Shown here: piece after piece, positions 25,401 through 34,003 of the stretch
How positions within the stretch are numbered: the stretch's first letter is position 1
Layout: the number at the start of each line of letters is the position of its first letter
Source: Holosporales bacterium
GTDB taxonomy: Bacteria > Pseudomonadota > Alphaproteobacteria > RUG11792
Length of the DNA stretch: 46,511 nt
Direction of reading: 5' to 3'
Assembly: GCA_031268935.1 (NCBI GenBank)
Contig: JAIRWL010000020.1
Span: 1 to 46,511, forward strand
Notes under the pieces: generated by a model
Told to the model about the DNA's origin: nothing
Seen by the model: the letters and a program-made list of their open reading frames with translations, nothing else
The model's database searches: none
Position numbers and translations under genes: made by a program

Positions 25401-26811
25401 CGATTTGAGCCCTTTTCCCAAGTTATTATTTGCTGCTCCAGATGCTTTACTGCCGATTGCCCTATTCGTACTTTTTGTCTCGAGATCGTTTTTGAGTGAG
25501 GAAAAAGCTAAAACTATTTTCCCGAAATTTTCTCTCACAATGTCTTTTATTTGCCTAATCGTAACACTCTCACATAGTACAACCTGGAATAATAGTTCAA
25601 ATTCTTTATTTATTTATAATGCAAGTTTATCTTATATAAAATCCATATTGATGGGATGTTCGATTGTAGCTTTTGCGATTATGTCGATTACGAGTATTTG
25701 GAAGATGTTACCAAGTTATATATATATCTTCTTGTTTGGAATCATTAATTCGATAGTTTTGTGCCTTTCGGCTAATCATTTTCTATTACTTTTATTAGGA
25801 TTAGAATTATACACATTTTCAATATGTTTTCTGCTGATGAATTCGGAGAAAGATGATGAATTGCAAAAGGGTGTGGCTAGGTTTTTGCTGGCTTCATATT
25901 CTGCGACGGCCATTTTGCTGTTTGGAATGAGCCTATACTTCTCAGGATCAGGGAGTCTTTCATTTCCCAGTATTAACTTCGATGCTGATCTTACGACAAC
26001 GGTTGCGACAACTTTAGTGATTAGTGCGTTACTTTTTAAAATGGGGGTGGCTCCCTTTCATTCGTGGATGATAGATATTTATGAACGATCTTCGTTTGGA
26101 CTTATCGTATTTTTCGATGCTATTTGGAAATTTTTTATATTTTTCATATTTACAAGATTTTTCAAAATTATATTGGATGCAGAATATTTTCAAATCCAGA
26201 TATTCATAGAGGTGGTATCATCACTATCAATGATGATTGGGGCCATTATGCCGATTTTTCAGAAAAACATCAAAAAATTCGTAGCATATGCTTCGATTGG
26301 TCATGCTGGATTCGTTATGTCAGTGTTCGCGACAGTGAGAGATGTTTCATCCTTAAGTAATGCGGCACTATATATTATTTCTTATTCGTTTGCCTCAATA
26401 TGTTTTTTTACTATCATTTTAAAACTCAGTAAATATCGCCCGATTGTAACATTTGAAGACTTATGTGGGTTGATGAAGGATTCACCTCGATTGGGATATT
26501 GCATGCTTGCATCGATGTTTGCTATGACGGGAATTCCCCCATTTATTAATTTTACGGCGAAACTTCAAATATTCACGATGCAATTAAGTAATGAACATCA
26601 TGTTTTATTAGCCATTTCGTTGGTATTTTCGATTTTGAGCGTTCTATATACTGGTAAAGTAATGATCAATATATTCAAGCCCAGAAGTAACTCACTCAAA
26701 ACCCCAAAAAGTGGTATAGAAGTATTTTTATCTTTTTTCGCGATAGTTATAGCCCCATTCTTTTATCTATTAACAGATGAATGGATTAAAGGTCTTTTGA
26801 GACACATATAA
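25390..26811 (+). CDS. nuoN: NADH-quinone oxidoreductase subunit N
   Basis: 473 residues from a GTG start, with about 13-14 membrane helices. NuoN is one of the three antiporter-like proton-pumping subunits of complex I. Family blocks visible are LLLLGLELYTFSICFLLMNS, KMGVAPFHSWMIDIYE (with the Lys and His of the proton path), IKKFVAYASIGHAGFVM and AMTGIPPFINFTAKL. No other nuo gene is in the window, so it is separated from the main nuo cluster with only birA. Confidence 0.94.
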   Translation: MISSDLSPFPKLLFAAPDALLPIALFVLFVSRSFLSEEKAKTIFPKFSLTMSFICLIVTLSHSTTWNNSSNSLFIYNASLSYIKSILMGCSIVAFAIMSITSIWKMLPSYIYIFLFGIINSIVLCLSANHFLLLLLGLELYTFSICFLLMNSEKDDELQKGVARFLLASYSATAILLFGMSLYFSGSGSLSFPSINFDADLTTTVATTLVISALLFKMGVAPFHSWMIDIYERSSFGLIVFFDAIWKFFIFFIFTRFFKIILDAEYFQIQIFIEVVSSLSMMIGAIMPIFQKNIKKFVAYASIGHAGFVMSVFATVRDVSSLSNAALYIISYSFASICFFTIILKLSKYRPIVTFEDLCGLMKDSPRLGYCMLASMFAMTGIPPFINFTAKLQIFTMQLSNEHHVLLAISLVFSILSVLYTGKVMINIFKPRSNSLKTPKSGIEVFLSFFAIVIAPFFYLLTDEWIKGLLRHI

Positions 26812-26954
26812 ATACTGATTGTCGGGCTGTAATACGCCAATCAGGAAGGCTCTTGTGAAAAAAAAATTAATAGAAAATTAACGAATTCGATGTAAAATGT
26901 ATTTCAGGTGGGACTCAAAGAGTTCCAGGAAATGCTTTTAAAGGAGATATGAAA

Positions 26955-27230
26955 ATGTTCAAAAAGGTAAGTATATTTGGCTTGATGCTGGCAGCCGTCC
27001 TTTCATTCCAAGCTTACGCCTCTGACGACGAAACGAAAAAAGGCGAAGTCGCCGATGGAAAGAAGGCAGAGGATGCAGTAGTGGCAGACCTGGACGAGCT
27101 CGCAGGCAAAGGCAAGGCAGCCGACAGAGATAGCTCCGAAGATGAATCAAGGGCAGCGGTCTCATCTGCCTCACCCGCTGATGCAGAAGCGGAGAAGCCC
27201 ACCCCCGAAAAAGATTCCAAGAAGGATTAA
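26955..27230 (+). CDS. Small secreted acidic, low-complexity protein
   Basis: 91 residues. The ATG at 26955 is preferred because AAGGAG (26941-26946) lies 8 bases before it; the ATG at 26949 would be only two bases away. A signal peptide (MFKKVSIFGLMLAAVLSFQA-YA) is followed by about 70 charged residues rich in Lys, Glu, Asp, Ala and Ser, with no hydrophobic core and so probably disordered. No family recognised. It marks the left border of the accessory island between nuoN and pntB. Confidence 0.7.
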   Translation: MFKKVSIFGLMLAAVLSFQAYASDDETKKGEVADGKKAEDAVVADLDELAGKGKAADRDSSEDESRAAVSSASPADAEAEKPTPEKDSKKD

Positions 27231-27424
27231 GGGGCAGAATCGGTTATCTCTCAATAGTAACAGTTTGTATTTGTGAATTGGGAATGGTTTTAGAGTTGAG
27301 AAGGGGAGGGTCTTCCGCATGGACTTCTCTTCCTTCTCCTTCTTCCGGCTCTTCACACCTTCCTTTGCTGGTTTGGTGGTAGCTAGTCGGCAAATTTCTG
27401 ATTATAAGCTCCCATCGAACTGCC

Positions 27425-27556
27425 CAGGTAAGTGGCGCCTGACTGTGTCCCCAGACGTTACCTCTTGAGTGCAAAGATTGTGGACGTAGGTACTCAGTGT
27501 AGTCCATTGGGGGTCGAGCGGTGGCGAACTCGAGATAGATGCTACATGAGTCCCCG
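27425..27556 (+). repeat. Diverged direct repeat, copy A
   Basis: About 130 bases that recur at 27746-27877, shifted by 321 bases and without large gaps. I judge roughly four of five bases to be the same by eye. Shared cores are CCCCAGACGTTA (27449-27460) and GGCGAACTCGAGATAG. Confidence 0.7.
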
Positions 27557-27680
27557 GCCATTGGCAGGTTTCCACAAGTGCTGGGCGGGACAGTAGAGGT
27601 ATTACCTCGTGCAGCAGGAGTCGACTGGGTTAATACGAGTTTCGCCCTCTGTACTTAAATTAACCCCAAGTTTCGGGTGA

Positions 27681-27735
27681 GCGGGCTCGGGATAGGTCCT
27701 CTACATGAGCCCTTAACCAATTGGCAGTGTCCCAC
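27681..27735 (+). repeat. Partial repeat, copy B
   Basis: Matches only the right part of copy A with its flank: CTCGGGATAG, CTACATGAGCCC and TTGGCAG followed by TCCCAC appear in the same order as in 27530-27575. It shares less with the others than A and C do. Confidence 0.5.
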
Positions 27736-27745
27736 TTTAGGTGGC

Positions 27746-27877
27746 CGGTTAAGTGGGGGCTACCTGGGTCCCCAGACGTTAATTCTTGAGTGTAAATATT
27801 GCGGAAGTAGTTAGTCAAGTTAGTCCGTTAGTGGTCGAGCGCTGGCGAACTCGAGATAGGTGCTGCATGAGCCCACG
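27746..27877 (+). repeat. Diverged direct repeat, copy C
   Basis: Second full copy of the unit at 27425-27556, with the same cores (CCCCAGACGTTA at 27770-27781). Differences are spread evenly, as expected for an old duplication without strong coding constraint. Confidence 0.7.
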
Positions 27878-28239
27878 AGATACAGGAGCCCTCAGGATTG
27901 TGGCATAACTACTTTTTGAAATCATCGGTCCGGTCCTCATTCTATCCGGAGGGCAGCAGTGGGGACCCGCCGCCGCCCCATGGAGCGACCGACCCTAGAG
28001 TTGGTTGAGTGAGGGCTGGCTAAGAGATTGCAAATTCGGCATGAGGATTCCATGCACGTCGGCTCTGATCGGATCACTGCTGAGCAATGGTACGCAATCG
28101 AGGTGGTGAGGTGAGGACTGGCTGAGATTTGGACGCTTCAGAAGATGAATGCATCCAAGGCGAAGCGGAGTTTATTCCAAGTAGAAATCTGCTTCTTTCC
28201 TCGGTATAGGCCATCACTGATAAAGTACTCGTACGACGA

Positions 28240-28270
28240 GGAGGAAGTTTGTTGGGGCTTTTCTTCCTCC
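28240..28270 (-). terminator. Hairpin downstream of the minus-strand secreted gene
   Basis: GGAGGAAG (28240-28247) and CTTCCTCC (28263-28270) are perfectly complementary around a 15-base loop, starting 12 bases beyond the stop at 28282. There is no T-run on the minus strand, so termination is only possible. Confidence 0.35.
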
Positions 28271-28281
28271 TTGCTTGACCG

Positions 28282-29274
28282 TCAATGGTAAAGTAGCCAG
28301 AGGTATGGGAGTAAGATTGTCACTGCTAACACGGGGAATAGTACATGGTGCACCGGAAGGCAGATGTCATGGATGAAGCGTTCTATCATTATCCGCCCTC
28401 GATTATCTTCTTCCGGGTTCCTGGAGGCATCTGCCCAGCATCGAGCTACTGCGCCTTGATTATGGTCGTTAGGTAAATGGGGCAGAGCTGCAGATTCACG
28501 GTCCGTCGAGGCCTCGATAAGTTGGGCTTGATTATGTCGAGACTTCCGTCCCGGTCTATAGACCGGTGCATCTGTTGGTTGAGGATCACCGGGAGGTGAC
28601 CAGACGACATTTGCAGCAGGCCTGGAGACCGATGCATTTTCCCTGGGGATCGATGCATTCTCGGGTCTGACTACTGGAGCAGGGGGAGCATCTCTGCCCG
28701 CTCTACGGCTACGCTCGATTGCGGCTCGAATAGCGGCGGCGTTAGCTCGAATATCATTAGCTGTAGGATTACAATGTACGGCTGCGGCCCGAAGAGCATC
28801 GGCATCTGGGTGGGAGAGATGTTTGAGTATGGGTTGATTAAGGCATGTCCACGCTTTTGACTCAGTAGATTGCAGAAATACGGCGGAAAATAGCACCTCC
28901 CAGAGGACACCCATATTTGGGGAAGGAGAAGGAATTGGAAATACCGGGGTATCATCAACAGATCGTGTGAACGCCATGTGGATATGCTCCAAAAGTGGTA
29001 TCACGAATACATGGACGACCTGGTTTTCTTCCGTGGAAGCGTAAGGATTCGCCTCAACCCGGCGAATCAGCTCTTGGGTTGCCTTAGCTTGTGCTGCGCG
29101 TTTGGCCTCCGGGGTCGCTAAACATCCCTCTTGTTGGTTAGCGACCTTGTCGATAGCACGAAGCACTAACTCAATAGGTGAACCTTGCTTCTCTGGCTCA
29201 ATCGATGCCCAAACTTGACAAGTCTCCATCAGCCATAGCAATACAAAATTCAACATCTTCCAATAATGATTCAT
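28282..29274 (-). CDS. Secreted protein with C-terminal membrane anchor, unknown function
   Basis: 330 residues from the ATG at 29272-29274, chosen because GAGGAA precedes it and a signal peptide follows (MNHYWKMLNFVLLWLMETCQ-VWAS). The N-terminal half is helical with several aromatic and His residues. The middle (about 190-260) is rich in Pro, Arg and Ala with a small repeat (RPENASIP, RENASVSRP). The last 20 residues form a hydrophobic helix (VLFPVLAVTILLPYLWLLYH) that would hold the protein in a membrane by its C-terminus. No family recognised. A consensus promoter lies directly upstream. It faces away from the large repeat protein at 29892. Possible surface or inclusion-membrane protein, by inference. 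Confidence 0.7.
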   Translation of the reverse strand: MNHYWKMLNFVLLWLMETCQVWASIEPEKQGSPIELVLRAIDKVANQQEGCLATPEAKRAAQAKATQELIRRVEANPYASTEENQVVHVFVIPLLEHIHMAFTRSVDDTPVFPIPSPSPNMGVLWEVLFSAVFLQSTESKAWTCLNQPILKHLSHPDADALRAAAVHCNPTANDIRANAAAIRAAIERSRRAGRDAPPAPVVRPENASIPRENASVSRPAANVVWSPPGDPQPTDAPVYRPGRKSRHNQAQLIEASTDRESAALPHLPNDHNQGAVARCWADASRNPEEDNRGRIMIERFIHDICLPVHHVLFPVLAVTILLPYLWLLYH

Positions 29275-29313
29275 AATTTCCTCAAATACAAAGGATTGGG
29301 CAATATAGTTTGA

Positions 29314-29343
29314 ATTATAACGACTTTTCTTCAGAATTGTCAA
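29314..29343 (-). promoter_or_regulatory. Consensus sigma70 promoter
   Basis: On the minus strand TTGACA (29338-29343), an 18-base spacer and TATAAT (29314-29319): both hexamers are perfect. It gives a leader of about 33 bases to the ATG at 29274. Confidence 0.8.
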
Positions 29344-29891
29344 CAGGATTTATTGTAATTAGTAGTTCAAGTATTTTGCATCAGAGAACAAAGTATTAAA
29401 TCAGCATAATCGCAACACTAGGGTTGATATTGCTGGGTCGCGCTAGCAGTCATCATCTACCAGCCGACTCATTAGTGGAGTTTTTCTATTATTGGGAATC
29501 TTAATGATTCTCATCATTAAAATACCACATGAATCATATCTCTTAATCTGCCACCAAAATCCCAGAATTTAGGCCAGACTTGTGTACAAGCCTTCGTTAG
29601 ACCCTCTGCGCTAGACTCTCATTGATTTAAACGATCCTAGTGCAGCATTCCATAATCTTGCTCAGATCTAGCTGTCCGAGGATACCTGGGTGATTCTCAA
29701 TAGTCAATAGTTAAGTAGACAAAGAAATGAAAGGACACAAGTTCCTCAAGATTTCGCCAGACTGCAATTAGCTAGTATAATTGTAGGGTATTCACACTTG
29801 ACTGGCAATAGAGATTAGATTACCATGACGAACATAAGATTAGTAGGTGCGAGCATAGTATCGGCACCTGGCAACTTCAGGAGACAACATA
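29344..29891. other. Intergenic region between two divergent secreted genes
   Basis: About 550 bases with no gene. A TATAAT at 29776-29781 (plus strand) with a poor -35 box (TTCGCC, 17-base spacer) may start the transcript of the gene at 29892, giving a leader of about 100 bases. Otherwise I see no repeat or strong hairpin. Confidence 0.4.
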
Positions 29892-32087
29892 ATGAATTCG
29901 CAAAAGACCTCGGGCTGGGTAGGGGTTCAAGGAGGTAGGAAGTGGATGTTCCTAGCCGGGGCTCTGCTTGTGATCGGAGCTGAAGCTCACGCTAGTATGC
30001 GGGGCGGAGACGAGCAACCCTCTTCGGTATACCGACCACATCCCATCGGTGGTACGTCATCTGGGACCGGCAGCGGCAGGCGGCCGATTTGGGGGCCGTC
30101 CTCGGATCCCAACCGAGCGGACTCGAGCGACGGTTTCCTGGGAGGCAGAGGCAGTTTTGCGGCCACTAGAGACTCAGGACGTGGAGTGGTGGAGCCGGAT
30201 TGTCGGTTCCGAGCGGAATCAGCCCGCTACGTGGGTGATGGGACGATCGTGGCCATTTTACCAACTGATGTGGCAGAGTTCGATAGGCCCTTATCGCAGC
30301 AATTCGTTGCGGACTACGGTAGGTTTCTTCGCGCATTGGGCCAAGAAGTCAGGACCAAACAAGAATTGCCCAGGGTATATGATGGGCTACTCCATGTAGC
30401 CGACAGGATGGCTGGGAGTAGTGATGAGGGGGAATTTTTGCGAGGTGTGGTGGACGGTTGGGATGGGGTAGAAGGGGCCACTCTAGATGGGGAACCACGC
30501 AGAAGAGCGGCGAGTTTGGCTATTGTACAAGAACTGGTCCGGAGATTTACTGGGGATACGTCTGGGATAAGTGCCACACTGTCACGCATCATCCCAGCTA
30601 TCCTAATAAGTCCGGGAGGTCTAGAAGTGTTGCCAGACATGATTGTCCGAGTCGAGCGAGTCTGGCGGTCTACACGAGTCAACCGGGAAGAGGTTGCACG
30701 GCTACGACAGGATATCGAGGAAGCAGGGTTGTCGCCAGATGAGAGAGAGGGGCTGTTCCAACTCATAGAATTTGGAGAGAGGTTTATTGCGTCGAAAAAC
30801 TCACGGAGAGGAGCCTCTGACATTGGGAGCTTCCTGGGAAGCTTGGACGAAACTTTCGATCCTGAAACGAGGGCGCTAAGATTATTAGAATACAAGATGA
30901 CGGACACGATGACACAAATTCTCTCCAGTTCCCAAGGACAGCAAGCATCGGAAAGGTTGAGGGCCAGTCTCGTAAAATTCTCAACGAGCCAAAAAGTCAA
31001 ACCGCGATCTCTAGATGCTGTACAACAGTTGATTGGGGCAGCCGGGTTGCCGGCAAGCGAGATGGATGAAATGATGGAGTTCGTGGACTTTTTAGCGAGC
31101 TTTGTTTCGACTAAGAACGACCTGGGAGGCATGGCTGCATTCCAGCTTGTATCGGGCAAGATTGACGGGGCATTCACACCTGCAGGTAGGGGGTGCAGAT
31201 TAGTCCGAGACCAGATAAAAAGAACTGTGCCACTCATCTTTAGAAGTGAGGCAGGTAGAGCTGTGTCGGTAGCATTTCTCGCCGGAGTGGAAGCATTTTT
31301 AACGGCTCAGACAGCCGATCCGGGGGACCTGGGGCGGCTTCAAGGGATGCTTGAGCGAGCTAGACTGCCGGAAGGGGAGCTCGTGGACGGACGGGAGCTC
31401 GTAGACATAGCAGTAAGGTTTGTTTCGTCTAAAGAGAAAGACGGTGTATCCGTTGACCTGGAGCCCACTTTGGTCAGGTTAGGTGAGGCATTTACCGATG
31501 CAGGAAGGCAAAGGCGAGCAGATGCGGCTCGTGCTAGGGGAGAATACTTGGACCTGGCGGGAGCGGTATTGGGAGATATTCTCCCCAATCATGAAGCCCG
31601 ACCTGATTTTCAGAGGGCTTTCGCATGGATTGCAGAATGTTTGGGAACTTCGGTCTCTCTGAATTTTGACATCGAGGGAATGATGAGAGCTATCGACGAA
31701 ATAGGGCTTCCAGAAGGAGTTGGCAGGGAATTAGCTCGGTTTTTAAATCACGTACCAAAGTACCGTTCATATAGTCGACATGGCGATCCTCACAAGATCG
31801 AAGGGTGTACACGAGGTCTAGCCGCGGCTTTTCCGCGTCTCGCTGCAAGGGGCCCCAGGAGAGCCACAGGAGCTAGGGGGTATGGAGAAGGTTTAGATGC
31901 TAGCACCAGGGAGAGAGGGGCTGCGGCCGATTACAGAACAGTGACACTAGAGAGGAGGGGGCATAGCGATTCCCAGAGACGAGACAGCGGGAGGGGGGAT
32001 GGGGCCGCTCCCGGCAGACGAGGCATTATTCCGGATGAAGGCCGTGGAGTGTATGGAGGTTCCTATTCACGCAGCGGGCGGAGGTAG
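29892..32087 (+). CDS. Large secreted protein with 106-residue helical repeats
   Basis: 731 residues; AGGAGA lies 8 bases before the ATG. A somewhat long signal peptide (hydrophobic core about 18-30, WMFLAGALLVIGAEAHAS) is followed by a Gly/Ser/Arg/Pro-rich stretch (36-100). From about 250 the protein consists of repeats of 106 residues. Anchors are EEAGL (276-280), GAAGLP (382-387), ERARLP (488-493) and DEIGLP (602-607). FIASKN (298-303), FVSTKN (404-409) and FVSSKE (510-515) follow each of the first three. A weaker copy may lie at about 136-249. The tail (655-731) is rich in Arg and Gly, without structure. No known repeat family recognised. A strong hairpin follows the gene. The gene is GC-rich compared with the core. 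A host-directed or surface role is inference. Confidence 0.8.
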   Translation: MNSQKTSGWVGVQGGRKWMFLAGALLVIGAEAHASMRGGDEQPSSVYRPHPIGGTSSGTGSGRRPIWGPSSDPNRADSSDGFLGGRGSFAATRDSGRGVVEPDCRFRAESARYVGDGTIVAILPTDVAEFDRPLSQQFVADYGRFLRALGQEVRTKQELPRVYDGLLHVADRMAGSSDEGEFLRGVVDGWDGVEGATLDGEPRRRAASLAIVQELVRRFTGDTSGISATLSRIIPAILISPGGLEVLPDMIVRVERVWRSTRVNREEVARLRQDIEEAGLSPDEREGLFQLIEFGERFIASKNSRRGASDIGSFLGSLDETFDPETRALRLLEYKMTDTMTQILSSSQGQQASERLRASLVKFSTSQKVKPRSLDAVQQLIGAAGLPASEMDEMMEFVDFLASFVSTKNDLGGMAAFQLVSGKIDGAFTPAGRGCRLVRDQIKRTVPLIFRSEAGRAVSVAFLAGVEAFLTAQTADPGDLGRLQGMLERARLPEGELVDGRELVDIAVRFVSSKEKDGVSVDLEPTLVRLGEAFTDAGRQRRADAARARGEYLDLAGAVLGDILPNHEARPDFQRAFAWIAECLGTSVSLNFDIEGMMRAIDEIGLPEGVGRELARFLNHVPKYRSYSRHGDPHKIEGCTRGLAAAFPRLAARGPRRATGARGYGEGLDASTRERGAAADYRTVTLERRGHSDSQRRDSGRGDGAAPGRRGIIPDEGRGVYGGSYSRSGRR

Positions 32088-32138
32088 AATTTGAATCACT
32101 CCGGTTGGTATTCATGAGTCTTTGCCACTCCCTTACAT

Positions 32139-32166
32139 CGAGGGACGATCTTCGGGTCGTTCCTCG
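32139..32166 (+). terminator. Terminator hairpin with UUCG tetraloop
   Basis: CGAGGGACGATC (32139-32150) pairs with GGTCGTTCCTCG (32155-32166) over 12 positions (two are G-U pairs) around the loop TTCG closed by C-G, an exceptionally stable RNA tetraloop. A T-rich stretch (TGCATGTTTTCTTC) follows. It lies 52 bases after the stop of the repeat protein and very likely ends its transcript. Confidence 0.75.
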
Positions 32167-32513
32167 TGCATGTTTTCTTCGAACGAGCCCCGTGCAAGTT
32201 CTTCCCTCCGTTCGGTGAAGTCCTAGCGGAACTTCTCAGTAGTGTTATGGATTTCCCCAGTTTTTCAGCGCAAGAGGAGTTTACGCAAGCTAGGTTCCTC
32301 ATTCTGGGCGGCTGTCTTTGAGTGAATTGTTTTGTTTATTGCCCAAGATTTCCATCCACGATAATGCATAATCTTGAGTCTGTTGTCGAAACTTAGTAAC
32401 CAATCAGGACGTATCCTTTTAGGATGAGCGCTTCTTCCTCTCTTGGATTTCGAGTCTTTCTGTTGTATCGTAATTGACAATTTGATAATCGTGCTAAGGG
32501 TCTTTGCTTCCGG
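32167..32513. other. Intergenic region upstream of pntB
   Basis: About 350 bases. A minus-strand frame of 87 codons (32265-32528) overlaps the start of pntB and has no signal, motif or ribosome binding site, so I do not call it. A TTGACA at 32474-32479 could be the -35 box of pntB, but no matching -10 box is evident. Confidence 0.35.
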
Positions 32514-33920
32514 ATGATTGACAGTCAAGGCGTTATATTCGTAGCAATATGTGTTTTGTTCATTTTGACACTAAAAGGGCTTTCATCTTCTAATACAGCC
32601 AAAAAAAGTAATTTGATTGGTATGATTGGTATGATGACTGCGATTTTGATTCCGTTGTTGAATGGGCTTAAATCTCCTGGATTGAATTTTATAATTTCGC
32701 TGATAGCCATTGGTAGTGGTGGAATAATCGGATTTAGAATTGCAAAAAAAATTGATATGATAGCTCTACCTCAGCTTGTGGCGGCCTTTCACAGCCTAGT
32801 TGGGTTGGCCGCCGTTTGCATATCCGTATCAGTCTACTTAGCTCCTCATCTTTACAAAATTTCCGGTGTCAACACGTTCATCCCAGTATCGAATGCGATC
32901 GAGATGGCGCTCGGAGCCGCAATAGGAGCAATAACGTTTACCGGTTCAATCATAGCATTCGGAAAGTTGCAAGGATTTATCGACAATCCTCTAATTTTTG
33001 AATATCAGCATAAATTAAACCTAACGATTGGATTAATATTATGCGCCGTGATAGTATGCTTCGTCATAAATCAGGCTCCTCTATTGCTTACAATTATTAT
33101 ACTCCTTGCATCATCTCTTGGGATGCTTTTGGTTATGCCAATTGGAGGAGCCGATATGCCGGTCGTAGTTTCGATGCTGAACTCATATTCCGGCTGGGCA
33201 GCGGCTGGAATCGGGTTCACCTTAAACAATCATGTTTTAATAATAGTCGGAGCTCTAGTTGGCGCTTCGGGCGCGATCCTTAGTAGCATCATGTGCAAAG
33301 GGATGAATCGCTCCTTATTCAATGTTATAATTGGTGGCTTCGGAAATGAGGTAGGGACGACCAATAATTCACCCGGAGCACCTGGAGGCACTATCAAAAC
33401 TTGCGGTCCAGAAGATGCTTCAATTATTATCAAAAACGCGAATTCAGTTATCTTTGTTCCTGGCTATGGGATGGCGGTATCGCAGGCGCAGCATGCCATT
33501 AAAGAACTGGCTGATATTCTGAAAAATGAAGATATATCTGTCAAATTTGCTATTCATCCGGTGGCGGGGCGAATGCCCGGACATATGAACGTATTACTGG
33601 CCGAAGCAAATATTCCCTACGAAGATGTAATGGAAATCGATGAAATCAATCATGAATTCGCTAGGACAGATGTAGTCATAGTCCTCGGGGCGAACGATAT
33701 AACGAATCCATCGGCAAAGACCGATCCGACCTCCCCCATCTACGGGATGCCAGTCCTGGACGTCGACAAGGCTAAGACGGTATTATTCGTCAAACGATCG
33801 ATGGCCTCGGGATATGCTGGGATCGACAACCCACTTTTCTACAAGGTCAATACGATGATGGTCCTTGGTGATGCTAAAAAAGTCTGCGAAGGAATCTTAC
33901 AAGCAATGAAGATGTACTAA
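32514..33920 (+). CDS. pntB: NAD(P) transhydrogenase subunit beta
   Basis: 468 residues. It couples proton entry to hydride transfer from NADH to NADP+, making NADPH. About nine membrane helices fill residues 5-265 (domain II). The NADP-binding domain III (about 290-468) has VPGYGMAVSQAQHA (315-328), the HPVAGRMPGHMN loop (347-359), LGANDITNP near 391-399 and GYAGIDNPLFY. PntB needs the alpha subunit (PntA), which is not in the window. The gene stands alone between two accessory islands and has the AT-rich composition of the core. Confidence 0.95.
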   Translation: MIDSQGVIFVAICVLFILTLKGLSSSNTAKKSNLIGMIGMMTAILIPLLNGLKSPGLNFIISLIAIGSGGIIGFRIAKKIDMIALPQLVAAFHSLVGLAAVCISVSVYLAPHLYKISGVNTFIPVSNAIEMALGAAIGAITFTGSIIAFGKLQGFIDNPLIFEYQHKLNLTIGLILCAVIVCFVINQAPLLLTIIILLASSLGMLLVMPIGGADMPVVVSMLNSYSGWAAAGIGFTLNNHVLIIVGALVGASGAILSSIMCKGMNRSLFNVIIGGFGNEVGTTNNSPGAPGGTIKTCGPEDASIIIKNANSVIFVPGYGMAVSQAQHAIKELADILKNEDISVKFAIHPVAGRMPGHMNVLLAEANIPYEDVMEIDEINHEFARTDVVIVLGANDITNPSAKTDPTSPIYGMPVLDVDKAKTVLFVKRSMASGYAGIDNPLFYKVNTMMVLGDAKKVCEGILQAMKMY

Positions 33921-34003
33921 TCATTAGAGGAATATCAAACGCATTAATATAAAATACATTAGAAGAGGCGTAGCGTATTGTTTTTTTTAAGAATACAGTG
34001 TCG

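Larger units (their letters stand above)
27231..28281. other. Gene-poor stretch with diverged direct repeats
   Basis: About 1 kb with no convincing gene. It contains two copies of a repeat of about 130 bases, a shorter third piece, and near the right end a hairpin. A minus-strand frame of 105 codons (27244-27561) covers the first copy but is closed by stops in the second copy. It lacks a signal peptide or ribosome binding site, so I do not call it a gene. The composition matches the accessory islands, so decayed genes are a likely origin. Confidence 0.5.

Noticed and set aside
27244-27561. 105-codon minus-strand frame over repeat copy A
   Set aside because: The same frame is closed by stops in repeat copy C, and there is no ribosome binding site or signal peptide.
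27425-27877. CRISPR array
   Set aside because: The repeats are long, diverged and only two or three, with no short regular repeat-spacer pattern and no cas genes.
30314-31237. 307-codon open frame on the minus strand inside the repeat protein
   Set aside because: It mirrors the coding frame of the plus-strand gene, has no signal, motif or ribosome binding site, and its residues (many Ser, Asn, Leu, Pro) are what an antisense frame of this composition gives.
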